Part shown: piece after piece, positions 6,496-15,112 of the stretch
How the letters are laid out: every line of letters begins with the position of its first letter
How positions within the stretch are numbered: position 1 is the first letter of the stretch
Position numbers and translations under genes: made by a program
IMG/VR virus record: IMGVR_UViG_3300036846_000954
Span: 1-43,423 of that record
From: a virus
Direction: 5' to 3' (one strand)
Length of the DNA stretch: 43,423 nucleotides
The notes under the pieces: generated by a model
Told to the model about the DNA's origin: nothing
The model's input: the letters and a program-made list of their open reading frames with translations, nothing else
Database searches by the model: none

Positions 6496-6743
6496 GGTTG
6501 CCCTGGAAGAAGCCCCAGAAGAACCCCTGGGATGACGAGCTCGAGCTGTCGGCCTGGGCGCCGCTGCCACCGACCAACTACAACATGGTGCTCGGGATGC
6601 TCACCAGCCTCTCCCAAGCGCAGTGGATGCTGGGCGAGCAGCAGGTCAAGATGGCGCGGGCACAAGGGATCGCCAGCATCGTATGGCTGATCCTGGCGCT
6701 GCTGAATTTGTACTGGATGAGCCGAGCGCTGGGGTGGTGGTGA
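6492..6743 (+). CDS. 83-aa C-terminally anchored membrane protein
   Basis: Starts at ATG 6492 with GAGGAG upstream. A polar N-terminal half (WKKPQKNPWDDELELSAW) is followed by an amphipathic stretch and one hydrophobic helix near the C-terminus (IASIVWLILALLNLYWM). Topology resembles small phage membrane proteins of unknown role. It overlaps the next gene by the bases TGATG, so the genes are coupled. Confidence 0.65.
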   Translation: MRLPWKKPQKNPWDDELELSAWAPLPPTNYNMVLGMLTSLSQAQWMLGEQQVKMARAQGIASIVWLILALLNLYWMSRALGWW

Positions 6744-6961
6744 TGCCGTCGTGGTACACTGTGTCCATGACGCAACGTGAAACCGTCGCTCGGGCGATCT
6801 ACATGACACACTGGTCGCTGCCAGAAGAGAGCCTGCGCGGGCTTGACCGGCACATGACGCCGCCATGGGAGAACGTCAGCAGCGCGGTGCGCGAGTGGGT
6901 GCTCGCACAAGCCGACGCCGCAATCGAGGCCATGATTGCCAGTCAGGATCGGGCGGCTTAA
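6743..6961 (+). CDS. Unknown 72-aa phage protein
   Basis: Start ATG 6743 overlaps the preceding stop; an internal ATG at 6767 (MTQRETVARAIY) is an alternative start. The remainder, MTQRETVARAIYMTHWSLPE ... AIEAMIASQ, is helical and typical of short alphaproteobacterial phage proteins. No function recognised. It is the last gene of the integrase-side cluster. Confidence 0.55.
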   Translation: MPSWYTVSMTQRETVARAIYMTHWSLPEESLRGLDRHMTPPWENVSSAVREWVLAQADAAIEAMIASQDRAA

Positions 6962-7308
6962 TCTCGCCACGTATCTCGCGAAGAGCGACGGCTCGCAGCC
7001 TGCCGGTGAAAAGGCGCCATTCGACCCGGTGGCGGATGGCTTAATCAGCCCATCGAGATGCGCGCGTAGGGCAACCATCAAGGGGCGGGATCTTCACCCG
7101 AAAGGGGCTTCCGACCGCTGTACGTCGATGCCAGCTAGACTACGGACAACGCCACCACGAACCTCACCTACGGGTCCGGCCCCAGTCACGACGCGCGAGC
7201 GCCTCAAAGCCGGGTGAGCGGGTTGGTCCAACCGATATTTGGACAGTGGCGCTATACCCCTGCTGGCCGCCTCTCCGTGAGGTGAGGTGTGCGGAAGGCG
7301 GCTACGCC
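6962..7308. other. Gene-poor spacer
   Basis: About 350 bases with no convincing gene; the open frame 6936-7217 has no ribosome site and unnatural composition. It holds a short palindrome GGTTGGTCCAACC (7221-7233) and a GC-rich stem GCCGCCT/AGGCGGC (about 7267-7302). Around 7100-7165 there is a weak tRNA-like look on the minus strand that does not fold properly. This could include host-derived att sequence, but I see no proof. Confidence 0.5.
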
Positions 7309-7337
7309 TTGACGTGTTGTATCTAGCAACAATATCC
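7309..7337 (+). promoter_or_regulatory. Promoter with operator (site 4) for 7375 gene
   Basis: TTGACG (7309-7314), 17 bases, then ATATCC (7332-7337). TGTTGTATCTAGCAACA (core 7316-7330) fills the spacer between -35 and -10, the typical place for a repressor operator. It precedes the small membrane protein gene by 45 bases. Confidence 0.65.
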
Positions 7338-7374
7338 GCTAAACCGCGCCAAATTTTGCGCGCGAGGCTAGGTG

Positions 7375-7611
7375 ATGCTGTTCTTCGTCTATTGCTGGAT
7401 CATCTTGGTGATCGGAGCGGCCATAGCGTTGCCTCAGCCTTTTGGGATCATGGCCGCGATTGGCATTGTCGCAGGGTCCGCGATCCTCTTCGGCTTGGTC
7501 TCGATCATCGATGGCTTCGTCTACTGCAACAGGCCGGGAACCGCGCCGACGGGCAGAGCGCCGGGAGAGAATGTGCGCGGCACCGAGCGCAAGTACCTGG
7601 AACCCAGGTAA
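7375..7611 (+). CDS. Two-span membrane protein under operator control
   Basis: 78 aa from ATG 7375 (a GTG just before is possible); AGGCTAGGTG precedes it. Two hydrophobic helices (LFFVYCWIILVIGAAIAL; IMAAIGIVAGSAILFGLVSI) and a basic polar tail. The gene stands alone, has its own promoter-operator, and its last 91 bases overlap the convergent 3' end of the internal virion protein gene at 7521. Position and topology fit an exclusion, holin-like or lysogenic-conversion protein; none is shown. Not recognised as a family. Confidence 0.6.
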   Translation: MLFFVYCWIILVIGAAIALPQPFGIMAAIGIVAGSAILFGLVSIIDGFVYCNRPGTAPTGRAPGENVRGTERKYLEPR

Positions 7612-9434
7612 CCAGCAGCCAACGGCGTAGCCCCCATCGCGCCTCCCGCGAGCAGGGCTGTAGGCAAGCTATAACCTTTAGCCAGCGCACCGCCGGCCGC
7701 GCCCATCGCCAGGCTAGGCACGCTGAGTAACGAGGCTACCGGGGCGGTGTTGCTCGTGTTGGCAAATCGCGCAGTGTCCCGCATCGAGCTTCCAACGGTT
7801 CGCAAATCGGCGATGCGCCCTGCGACGCCAGGGTCAGCACCGTAGAGCGCGTCAAACGCCTGCGGTGATAGCCTGTTCGTGTTGGTCAGGAATGTATTCG
7901 GCGAGACCATCGGCCCCATGTTGGGTGCCGCACGCTGACCCGGCGTCGCCAGACCCATCAGCCGCAAATGCGCTGCCGCTAGCTCGTCAGCGGCGCCGGG
8001 CATCTCATCGCGGATCGCCTGCAGCCCTGTGCCACCACTCGCAGAACCAGACATCGCCCGCGTATAGGCCGCCTCTGGAGTGATCATTCCTGGGCGGGGA
8101 GCGAGGTACTTTGAGACCGTATCATCGATAAAGCTATGTCCGGCTCGGGTCAGGTTGTTCGCCGCGTTATAAGCATCGACAGCATCCGATCCAAGCGGAT
8201 GCACCGCGCCTCTGAGATCTTCGCTCAGTGCCCCATAAATCCGGCGCAACTCACCGTAATTTGTGTCGCCGATCAGATTTGTATCGGTGAGCATGTCGCC
8301 GATCCGGGTGCGCATGCCCCGCACGGTATCCCAATCGAGCGGCCGGCCAATCCGGGCATCCGAGATCAGCGCATCGAGCAGATTTCGCGACAATGGCGAC
8401 TGTAAAACATCCGCCGTTGCCGGGGCGCCGGCCATCTGGCTGCGGACCTGGTTGAGCGTTCTGGCGTAGTTGGTGACCGGCACTGGAGTGGCGCCAGGAA
8501 CCAGCATGTCGACATTGTTCCAGGCCTGCCTGCTATTCGCTCTGAACTGATCCATCCAGTTGCCAGAAGCCACCTGCAGGGCTGTACCGGCTTCCTGCGG
8601 ATTGGTCGACGCGCCAAGGTCGGCGGCTGTGTTCTCGAGCTGATTGCCCCACTGGTCGAGATTGCGAGCCTGAGCGGCGCGGTAACCACCTGAGCCAGGC
8701 AGCTTTGTCACATTCGCAGCAACCAGCTGGGTCAAAGGCCCAGCATTAACATCCTGCCGCATCGGCGTCATGCCGAGCCGCGTCATTGCATCGGTTGTGG
8801 GCGACGTCGCCCTGGGGCCGGCAAGGCGACCAGTGGCTAGACCGGTTGCCATTGAGACGGCGGGCCTGACCCAGCCCGGCGCGTTGGGAGCGACCTCCGA
8901 CACGGCCTGCCCGGCACCGCCGCTGGTCATGCCGGCAATCATCCGAGGAACCGCGGTCTCCGCGCCGCCCACGAGCGAAGGGATAGCCTGACTAAGCGCC
9001 TCCTGCCCGATCCGGCCGGCGGCGGTCTGTGGCACGTATGGCCCGCGCTCCGGGTTGCCAACGGCCGCGCGCATCGCGTCGATGGCGGAAAAGATGCCGC
9101 TGTTGATCTCCTCGGGCGAGTAGGTGTGGCGGGTGAGGAAGCCTGGCGGCCCCATCTGCGGTGGCCCTTGGTAAGGCGTCATTGGCTGCCCGGTCACGTC
9201 GAGGCCGCCATACCCTGGGGCGGCGTCGCCAAGGCCGGCCACGACGTGCGGTAGCCCACCGACGTTGCCGACGCCCTTGAGGATACCGGTCGCCGCGTTC
9301 GTGGCAGTGTCGTTGATCTGCCCCCGCCAGCTCTCATGGTAGAGGTGCTGCTGGGTGGCAGCATTGATCTCGTCGTCCGACATATTGTCGGGGAAGTTGA
9401 TCGTGTCGCCTCCAGGCAGATCGACTGTCGTCAT
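7521..9434 (-). CDS. Internal virion/DNA-ejection protein (last late gene)
   Basis: 637 aa from ATG 9434, which overlaps the preceding stop by four bases. The N-terminus carries DTINFPDNMSDDEINAA, a short motif common at the start of phage ejection and tail proteins. The middle is helical and polar; the C-terminus has Ala/Gly-rich hydrophobic stretches (LLSVPSLAMGAAGGALAKGY, LLAGGAMGATPLAAGYLG) that could cross a membrane. As the last gene of the leftward structural operon after two other large internal proteins, it matches the third ejection protein of podoviruses. Similarity is by position and composition, not by a recognised domain. Confidence 0.65.
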   Translation of the reverse strand: MTTVDLPGGDTINFPDNMSDDEINAATQQHLYHESWRGQINDTATNAATGILKGVGNVGGLPHVVAGLGDAAPGYGGLDVTGQPMTPYQGPPQMGPPGFLTRHTYSPEEINSGIFSAIDAMRAAVGNPERGPYVPQTAAGRIGQEALSQAIPSLVGGAETAVPRMIAGMTSGGAGQAVSEVAPNAPGWVRPAVSMATGLATGRLAGPRATSPTTDAMTRLGMTPMRQDVNAGPLTQLVAANVTKLPGSGGYRAAQARNLDQWGNQLENTAADLGASTNPQEAGTALQVASGNWMDQFRANSRQAWNNVDMLVPGATPVPVTNYARTLNQVRSQMAGAPATADVLQSPLSRNLLDALISDARIGRPLDWDTVRGMRTRIGDMLTDTNLIGDTNYGELRRIYGALSEDLRGAVHPLGSDAVDAYNAANNLTRAGHSFIDDTVSKYLAPRPGMITPEAAYTRAMSGSASGGTGLQAIRDEMPGAADELAAAHLRLMGLATPGQRAAPNMGPMVSPNTFLTNTNRLSPQAFDALYGADPGVAGRIADLRTVGSSMRDTARFANTSNTAPVASLLSVPSLAMGAAGGALAKGYSLPTALLAGGAMGATPLAAGYLGSRYLRSVPRTFSPGALPVGAVPGLLQ

Positions 9435-12142
9435 TGTGGCACCGCCCGCCCCAGCTGGGGATCCCATCTAAGCTGCCGACCGCCTCCGCTGGTGGGAGGC
9501 GGCGCGCCAGGCAGTCCCTTGATCGTGCCGGCGAGTTCCTCGCGAGCGCCCTGGACGAACTCTTCCAGCGGGTTCTCTCGCATCCAGGCCAGCTTAAAGC
9601 TGTCGGGATTGACCCAGCGCGAGCCATCGGTCCCGACCATGGTCTGGGCGTGGTTCCAGTCCTGCGAGAGCGACTGGAGCTGACGCACCTGACCGATGTC
9701 GGCAGACAGCAGGTTGAGGTTCGCCTCGGGTTGGCTGCCGACATCCTCGCCGGCCTTGGAGTTGATCTGGAACTCGCCACCAGTAAACTTCTTATTCACT
9801 GCCGCCAGCTGGTTTAGGGTCTGCTTGTAGTTGGCATGCATCGCGGTCTGAACCGCCGCCAGATCGGCGACGCTCTGCGGTGGCTTAATGCCCAGGCGTT
9901 GGGCGAGCGCCTGCCACATGCCCTGCACCTCGGCCGACTGCTCCGCCCAGGTGCCGGTCTGGATCGTCTTGAAGGCGTCTCGCAGCATATTGAGGTTTGT
10001 CTCAGCACGCTGCGCCGCGAGGCCGGCATCGGCCAGCTCGCCGCTCTCCTTGATCCATTCGGACTGCGACGCACTGTAAGTCTTAAGATCGGGCGTGCGC
10101 GCCTGCTGGGTGATGGCTGGTATTTTGGTCTGATAGCCGCGGCTGGCATTGTCCGGCGACGGCATTGGCTTGCCAGGGTCGACGCCGCCTTGTTCTGGCG
10201 GCAGGACACCAGCCCTGATCGGCTCCCCTGGGATGCCGACCCCGCGACCGAGTTCGGCGCCGATCTCCTGCGCCTTGGTCTGGCCCGGCGACAGCGAGGC
10301 CTGCCCCATATCGGTCTCGCTTATCGTTTGACCACCTACTGTCCAACGACCTGCGTAATTGTGCATGGTCCCATCGGGAGCAACGCGGGTCCGCGTTCCA
10401 GTAAAGGTCTGGTCGAGCGGGTTGTAATAGAGACCACCCCCGCCGCGAATGTTTGCCGGCTCCAGTTGTTTTGTTGCGACACCATAGGGGAATTTTACGT
10501 TCTCCTGCGCCTGCGCGGTCGCCTGCGCGGTCGCGACGGTTATCGGGTAGGAGGCGATCTTCTGCTCGCTTTCCGGCACCGGCAGACCCCAGGTCGAATT
10601 GTACTGGACGATCTGCTTCGCCAGGGCGATGCGCTCCGGGCTCGGTGCCCCGGGGATCGCGGCTGGGGTCGGCGTGGGAATGCGGGCAAAAGGCGCTGCG
10701 GCGCCCCCAGGAGCGCCTGAAGGCGGCGGGGCTACCTCAGGTGCCCCCGGCTGCGTCATCAGCCCTGGTGGGCCTCCTGGGGGCGCAGGCTGTCCGACCC
10801 GCGGCACGTTCGGCGGTAGCCCTACGGGGGGCGGCGGGATGTTCTGTGATGGCAGGGCCGGGGCGGCAGGCGGCAGCGGTGCAACGGCGCGCTGCTGGGC
10901 CATGGTGTTGGCGAGAGAGCCGCCCGTCAGGAGACCCGGCGGCGCTACGTCACCGCCAGCCTGGGGCGGGAGTGGCGCGGGGGCGCCGCCGCCAGCGCCA
11001 ATGACCCGACCGGCACCGACCTGCGGCCCTGGGGGCGCGGCGGCGGGCGGCTGGTTGAGGAGACCGCCCGGTGGACCGAGCCGGCCGGCGAAGTCGGGAA
11101 CCTGCGGCAGCGCGCCGGGACCAGGGGCTGCGGCCGGCACGGGCAACGGCGCATTCGCGCCCAGCGGTCGCCGGCCGAGCGCCGCGGCGGCGGTGCCGGC
11201 GATTTCCGGCGCGCCGGTCGCCCCGGCGGGAGCGGGCGCGATCGCGGCCTCGGTCGATCCAGGCCCGCCGGGCACCTTGATGACATCGCCGCGAGCGTAG
11301 GCTTCCCGCAGGGGTCCATTGAACGGCAGCCAGTCACTCAGCCCGGGATTGACGGCCTTCATCGCCTTGGCGACCGCGACCTGCGACGCCGCGGAGAAGT
11401 CAGGCTGCATCTGGCCGGACGCGATCAGGGGCGGGGCAAATTTGTCCCAGTTCGTGCGGGTGATCTGGAAGTAGCCGGCCGCCGTCGAGCGGCCATACTT
11501 GGTCGGGATGCCTTCCCACATCGGGAAGCCGTTCTGGTTGAGCTGGTAGCCCGAGAGATCGTGGTCACCCGTGCCGACGTTGGGCCGGTAGCCGCTCTCG
11601 TGATAGGCGATCAGGTTGAGCTGCGGGTCGCCGAAATCAACGATCTCGCCCTTGGCCTTGTCGAGCAGCTTGGGCGCGGGTGTGGTGCCGGGCGGCCCGG
11701 CAGCAGCGCCGCCAGCGCCGGCCCTGTCCATGGCCGCGGCCTGCGCCTGCATCCCCATCGACGCCATGCGCGCCTGGATCAACGCCCGCTGGGTCTCGGC
11801 CTGGACGCCGTAGAGCTGGCCCTGGGCTGCCTGGGTGCGGGCGGCGATCGTCGGGTCATTCGCCGTCGCCGCGGCGTTGGCGGCGGCGCCGATCGTGGCG
11901 CCAAACGGGACGCCGCCCCGGTACGGCACCGGCATGGCGCCCTGACCAAAGGCATTCGCCATCGCCGCCAGGGAGCGGTTGCGGAAGGCGTCGATCGTCG
12001 CCTGGTCGGTGAGCTGGCCGCCATACATCGCCGCCGGGCTGTACCCGCCACCGGAGAGGAGGCCGCCGAGGAAGCCGGGGCTCTGCGGCGCTTGCGGCTG
12101 CGGGATCGGTGGGGGCTCGAGGAGGCCAGGGGGATCAGCCAT
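9431..12142 (-). CDS. Large virion protein with lysozyme-like domain
   Basis: 903 aa. Residues ~170-290 hold a peptidoglycan hydrolase-like domain: IAYHESGYRPN (E182 the candidate acid), then RSTAAGYFQITRTNWDKF, as in phage lysozyme/transglycosylase folds (GH104-like STAAGRYQ motif). Residues ~300-510 are a long Pro/Gly/Ala linker. The C-terminal ~350 residues are helical. The likely job is local cell-wall digestion during DNA ejection. No separate endolysin was found in the window, so it may be the only muramidase. It overlaps both neighbours by a few bases. Confidence 0.72.
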   Translation of the reverse strand: MADPPGLLEPPPIPQPQAPQSPGFLGGLLSGGGYSPAAMYGGQLTDQATIDAFRNRSLAAMANAFGQGAMPVPYRGGVPFGATIGAAANAAATANDPTIAARTQAAQGQLYGVQAETQRALIQARMASMGMQAQAAAMDRAGAGGAAAGPPGTTPAPKLLDKAKGEIVDFGDPQLNLIAYHESGYRPNVGTGDHDLSGYQLNQNGFPMWEGIPTKYGRSTAAGYFQITRTNWDKFAPPLIASGQMQPDFSAASQVAVAKAMKAVNPGLSDWLPFNGPLREAYARGDVIKVPGGPGSTEAAIAPAPAGATGAPEIAGTAAAALGRRPLGANAPLPVPAAAPGPGALPQVPDFAGRLGPPGGLLNQPPAAAPPGPQVGAGRVIGAGGGAPAPLPPQAGGDVAPPGLLTGGSLANTMAQQRAVAPLPPAAPALPSQNIPPPPVGLPPNVPRVGQPAPPGGPPGLMTQPGAPEVAPPPSGAPGGAAAPFARIPTPTPAAIPGAPSPERIALAKQIVQYNSTWGLPVPESEQKIASYPITVATAQATAQAQENVKFPYGVATKQLEPANIRGGGGLYYNPLDQTFTGTRTRVAPDGTMHNYAGRWTVGGQTISETDMGQASLSPGQTKAQEIGAELGRGVGIPGEPIRAGVLPPEQGGVDPGKPMPSPDNASRGYQTKIPAITQQARTPDLKTYSASQSEWIKESGELADAGLAAQRAETNLNMLRDAFKTIQTGTWAEQSAEVQGMWQALAQRLGIKPPQSVADLAAVQTAMHANYKQTLNQLAAVNKKFTGGEFQINSKAGEDVGSQPEANLNLLSADIGQVRQLQSLSQDWNHAQTMVGTDGSRWVNPDSFKLAWMRENPLEEFVQGAREELAGTIKGLPGAPPPTSGGGRQLRWDPQLGRAVPQ

Positions 12143-12581
12143 AGGGGTTGCCTGTCAGCAGCGCCGCCAGCGCCCGCTTCGGATCGAGGGGGTGCCGCGT
12201 GTAGAGGTTGTTGTACGGGTTGTAGCCGCCAAGCGCGGCGGCATGCGCCGGGATCGCTGGCGCGAGGTTGGGCCGCGCCTGCGGCATCGAGAAGCCCTTC
12301 GCCGCATCGCCCACGCCCTTCAGAGCGTCGCCGCCGAGGCTCGCCGTGATCTTGTCCCACAGGCTCTGCGGCTGCTGCGAGCCGGTGTAGTAGCCGAGCT
12401 GGTTGACCGTCTCGGCCTGGGCCGGCGAGAGCCCGCTATAGCCGGCCGGCTGCTGCAGCTGCGTGCCGGTCGGCAGGCTCATGGTGGGCTGGGGATAGAA
12501 CCCCTGCTGCTGGATCATCGCGATCTGGTCGGGCGTCAGGCCCGCCGGGTAGCCGAGGAGGCCAGGGATGTCGTCTGCCAT
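12135..12581 (-). CDS. Unknown 148-aa structural protein
   Basis: Pro/Gln/Gly-rich; it begins with DDIPGLLGYPAGLTPDQIAM and ends with GYNPYNNLYTRHPLDPKRAL. The neighbour's N-terminus (PPGLLEPP) has a similar GLL motif, and the 31204 protein also uses PPGLLGGP, so these may be assembly-related tags. It sits between two ejection-type proteins in the late operon. No function recognised. Confidence 0.6.
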   Translation of the reverse strand: MADDIPGLLGYPAGLTPDQIAMIQQQGFYPQPTMSLPTGTQLQQPAGYSGLSPAQAETVNQLGYYTGSQQPQSLWDKITASLGGDALKGVGDAAKGFSMPQARPNLAPAIPAHAAALGGYNPYNNLYTRHPLDPKRALAALLTGNPYG

Positions 12582-12584
12582 GGA

Positions 12585-14300
12585 TTAGAGCCCGAATAGG
12601 CCGGATAGCGGGCCGGCCTTGCCAAACAGGCTGGCGAGCCCGGTCACGCCACCGAGGACGTTGCTGGCGACGTTCTGGTAGTAGGGCGTGGTCTGGCTGC
12701 TGGTCTGAGAGCCGGCGTTCGGCGCACCGACGAGAGCGCCATAATTCTGTAGCGGCGACCAGACCGAGTTGAAGGCAGCCGACAGGTCGCCCAGCGGGAA
12801 ATTCGCCAGATCCGGCGCCATCTGCGCCAGGCTGCCCAGCACCGTCTGACCGGTGTTGGCGCCCTGCATGGCACTGTTCAGCATGGTGCCGGCGGTCGTG
12901 TAACCGGCATTTGTGGCATTGGCGCCGCCGCTCAGGGCCTGGACTAGACCCTGCAGGCCGCCGAGGCCGAGATTGCCGCCCGCGCCGAACGCCGTGTTGG
13001 CCGCGCCCAGCCCCGTGCCGGCGAGACCCGACAGTGCATTCGCCCCGGCATTGATCAGGTTGCCGCCGGTCCCGTAGGCATTGTTGAGGAGACCGCCGCC
13101 GGTCGTGTAGGCGTTGTTGAGCGCGCTGCCGAGGGTCGAGTAGGCGCTGTTGAGGAGGTTGCCACCGATGCCGTAGGCGCTGCCGAGCAGGTTGCCGGCG
13201 CCCGTGACCCCTGCCTGGGCGAGCGAGCCGGCGTTGGACAGCGCGCTCGTGATGTTGCCGATGCCGGTATTGTAGGCCGAGCCCAGCGCCGAGCCGGCGC
13301 CGAGCATGGCATTAAGACCGGTATTGTAGGCGTTGTTGACGATGCCCGAGGTCGTCGTGCCGAGCGCCTGCCCGAGATTGTATTCGTCCATGCTCTGGCG
13401 GTTCGCCAGCGCACCCGAGCCGTAGCGCCCGGCCGCCTCGGCGGCGCCCGTCGTGCCCGGCGCCGTCGCGGTCATGTACTGGTTGACCAGCGGCTGGGTC
13501 GCGGCCTGGATCACCCCAGGCAGGGCCGGGTTGCGGCTGGGGTCGAGGTACTGGCCGTGGGCCAACCCCATCAGGCTGTCGTAGATCGGGTTGCCGGGGA
13601 TCGCCATGCCGGCATTCCCCATCAGGCCCTGCTCGGCCGGGATGCCCGCCGACATCGCGCTCGGCGCGAGGCCGCCGATCGTGCCGATCGCGTTGTTGGC
13701 ATAGCCCGCCAGGTTGTCGGCCGCGCTTTGGCCGAAACCGCTCAGGGTGCTGATCGCGTTGTTGCCGAGGCCGGACAGCGCGCTGATCGCGTTGCCGCCG
13801 GTCCCCGCGAGCGTGTCGTAGAGGCTGTAGCCTGCACCCAAAAGACGCGATCCGGCGCCGCCAGTGTCCAGGAGGTCGGACATAAACGGCGCGACATTGC
13901 CGTAGGCGTTGCTGGCGGCGCTCAGAAAGTCCTGACCATAGGCCTGCCCGGTAGCGATCGCGCTCGGCGCGTATCCGCTGAGGGCGCCGATCTGCGGCCC
14001 GCCGGCATAGCCCGATTGCGGGAAGGCGCCGCCATAGATGCGCGAGAGGATGTCCATCGCGCCCGGCACCAGGCCGGTGCTGCCGGGCGATGCGGCGGCG
14101 GCATTGCCACCCGCGAGCCCCTGCAGCGCAGTGAGGAAACTGCCGCCCGCAGCTGATGTCGGATCGTAGCTGCCGGTGGTCGGGTTTATCCCGGCCTGGC
14201 CGGCCCCGGCGCCCCACAATCCCGTCAGGAACGGCAGCTGGGCGTTGGCGACCGGGTTGTTGACGGTCGTGGTCGAGGTGCTGGGCGTGGATTTCGTCAT
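12585..14300 (-). CDS. Repetitive internal/ejection protein
   Basis: 571 aa, rich in Gly, Ala, Asn and Ser. The region ~300-440 is built of short repeats around (N/S)AYxTGxxLLxxA, about 11-22 residues apart, predicted to form long amphipathic helices. The N-terminus (STTTVNNPVANAQLPFLTGLW) is like those of phage DNA-injection proteins. The C-terminus is hydrophobic (VLGGVTGLASLFGKAGPLSG). The likely role is a channel across the periplasm during ejection. DNA repeats follow the protein repeats at ~13050-13330. It is separated from the GNAT-like gene by three bases. Confidence 0.62.
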   Translation of the reverse strand: MTKSTPSTSTTTVNNPVANAQLPFLTGLWGAGAGQAGINPTTGSYDPTSAAGGSFLTALQGLAGGNAAAASPGSTGLVPGAMDILSRIYGGAFPQSGYAGGPQIGALSGYAPSAIATGQAYGQDFLSAASNAYGNVAPFMSDLLDTGGAGSRLLGAGYSLYDTLAGTGGNAISALSGLGNNAISTLSGFGQSAADNLAGYANNAIGTIGGLAPSAMSAGIPAEQGLMGNAGMAIPGNPIYDSLMGLAHGQYLDPSRNPALPGVIQAATQPLVNQYMTATAPGTTGAAEAAGRYGSGALANRQSMDEYNLGQALGTTTSGIVNNAYNTGLNAMLGAGSALGSAYNTGIGNITSALSNAGSLAQAGVTGAGNLLGSAYGIGGNLLNSAYSTLGSALNNAYTTGGGLLNNAYGTGGNLINAGANALSGLAGTGLGAANTAFGAGGNLGLGGLQGLVQALSGGANATNAGYTTAGTMLNSAMQGANTGQTVLGSLAQMAPDLANFPLGDLSAAFNSVWSPLQNYGALVGAPNAGSQTSSQTTPYYQNVASNVLGGVTGLASLFGKAGPLSGLFGL

Positions 14301-14303
14301 CGG

Positions 14304-14756
14304 CTAATCCTTCAGCCGCCGCACCAGCGCGACACCCGCGATGGCGAAACCGAACCGCGACCAGCCCTTGCGGTCCCAGGTACAGAGATCGACGCACTGG
14401 AGCGCCTCGGCCTGGGCGTCGAGCGCATCGAGCAGCGGATGGATCCAGCGCCTGAGGCCGGTGCCGGCGCAGAACAGGATCTCGAGCACGCGGCAGCGCG
14501 GGAATTGCCGGACCTCGGTCACCGTCGCGGCGACGATCGCGCCGCGGTCGCGGACGACGAAGATCGTCACGCGCCCGATCATCGCGAGCTGCAGGAGATC
14601 GATCGGCTCGTAGCCGCGCACCCGGTCGGTGGCGCGCTTCAGCATCGGCTCGAGGATCGGCCAGCAGCGGGCGAGCTCGTCCAGCGGCGGCGTCGAGATC
14701 GCGATGTCAGGCAGCTCGCCGACCGGCGGCGACGCCGTTAATCCGTGCATATCCAT
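14304..14756 (-). CDS. GNAT-like internal virion protein
   Basis: 150 aa with an acetyltransferase-like fold pattern often found beside podovirus tail genes: DELARCWPILEPMLKRATDR, AAATVTEVRQFPRCRVLEIL, then CVDLCTWDRKGWSRFGF. In known phages such proteins are virion-associated and many lack clear catalysis. Here the usual acetyl-CoA loop is weak, so I would not claim enzyme activity. Confidence 0.6.
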   Translation of the reverse strand: MDMHGLTASPPVGELPDIAISTPPLDELARCWPILEPMLKRATDRVRGYEPIDLLQLAMIGRVTIFVVRDRGAIVAATVTEVRQFPRCRVLEILFCAGTGLRRWIHPLLDALDAQAEALQCVDLCTWDRKGWSRFGFAIAGVALVRRLKD

Positions 14757-14764
14757 GAGGGGCC

Positions 14765-15112
14765 TTAGCCCAGCAGCGCGACGGCGAAGGTCTGGTCGGT
14801 GGCTGCTGACGAGACGTGGTTGATCGTGACGCTGCCCTGGCCGTTGACGACGTAGATGCCGTTCTTCAGCGCCAGGGCGGCGCTGGCGGTGATCGGTGTC
14901 AGGCCGATCCAGGTGTAGCCGCCGATGCGGCTGTCACTGAAGGTCGAGGTCGTGGCGCCGGGCGCCAGCGTCACCATGAGGGTGCAGCCAATGCCGCCGC
15001 GCAGGATCGCGTTGATCGCCTGCGCGAAGCGGATGACCGTCGTCCGGATCGACGGCATGTCACTCTGAACGGTGGGGATCTGCGGCGGCCGACTGAGCGT
15101 CGCCGCCGCCAT
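14765..15112 (-). CDS. Conserved small phage structural protein
   Basis: 115 aa, mostly beta. INAILRGGIGCTLMVTLAPGATTSTFSD with LTPITASAALALKNG and a GSVTINH...TDQTFAVALLG end is a common layout in phages, coded beside tail hub genes, function unknown. It ends one base before the end of the hub gene's upstream neighbour and is part of the late operon. Confidence 0.65.
   Translation of the reverse strand: MAAATLSRPPQIPTVQSDMPSIRTTVIRFAQAINAILRGGIGCTLMVTLAPGATTSTFSDSRIGGYTWIGLTPITASAALALKNGIYVVNGQGSVTINHVSSAATDQTFAVALLG

Noticed and set aside
7100-7165. tRNA gene on the minus strand
   Set aside because: A D-arm-like stretch and a possible anticodon stem appear, but the acceptor and T-arm do not pair and U33 is missing. 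At most a degraded or coincidental match.
6936-7217. 93-aa ORF in the spacer after the integrase cluster
   Set aside because: No ribosome site, skewed composition and no coupling to neighbours.
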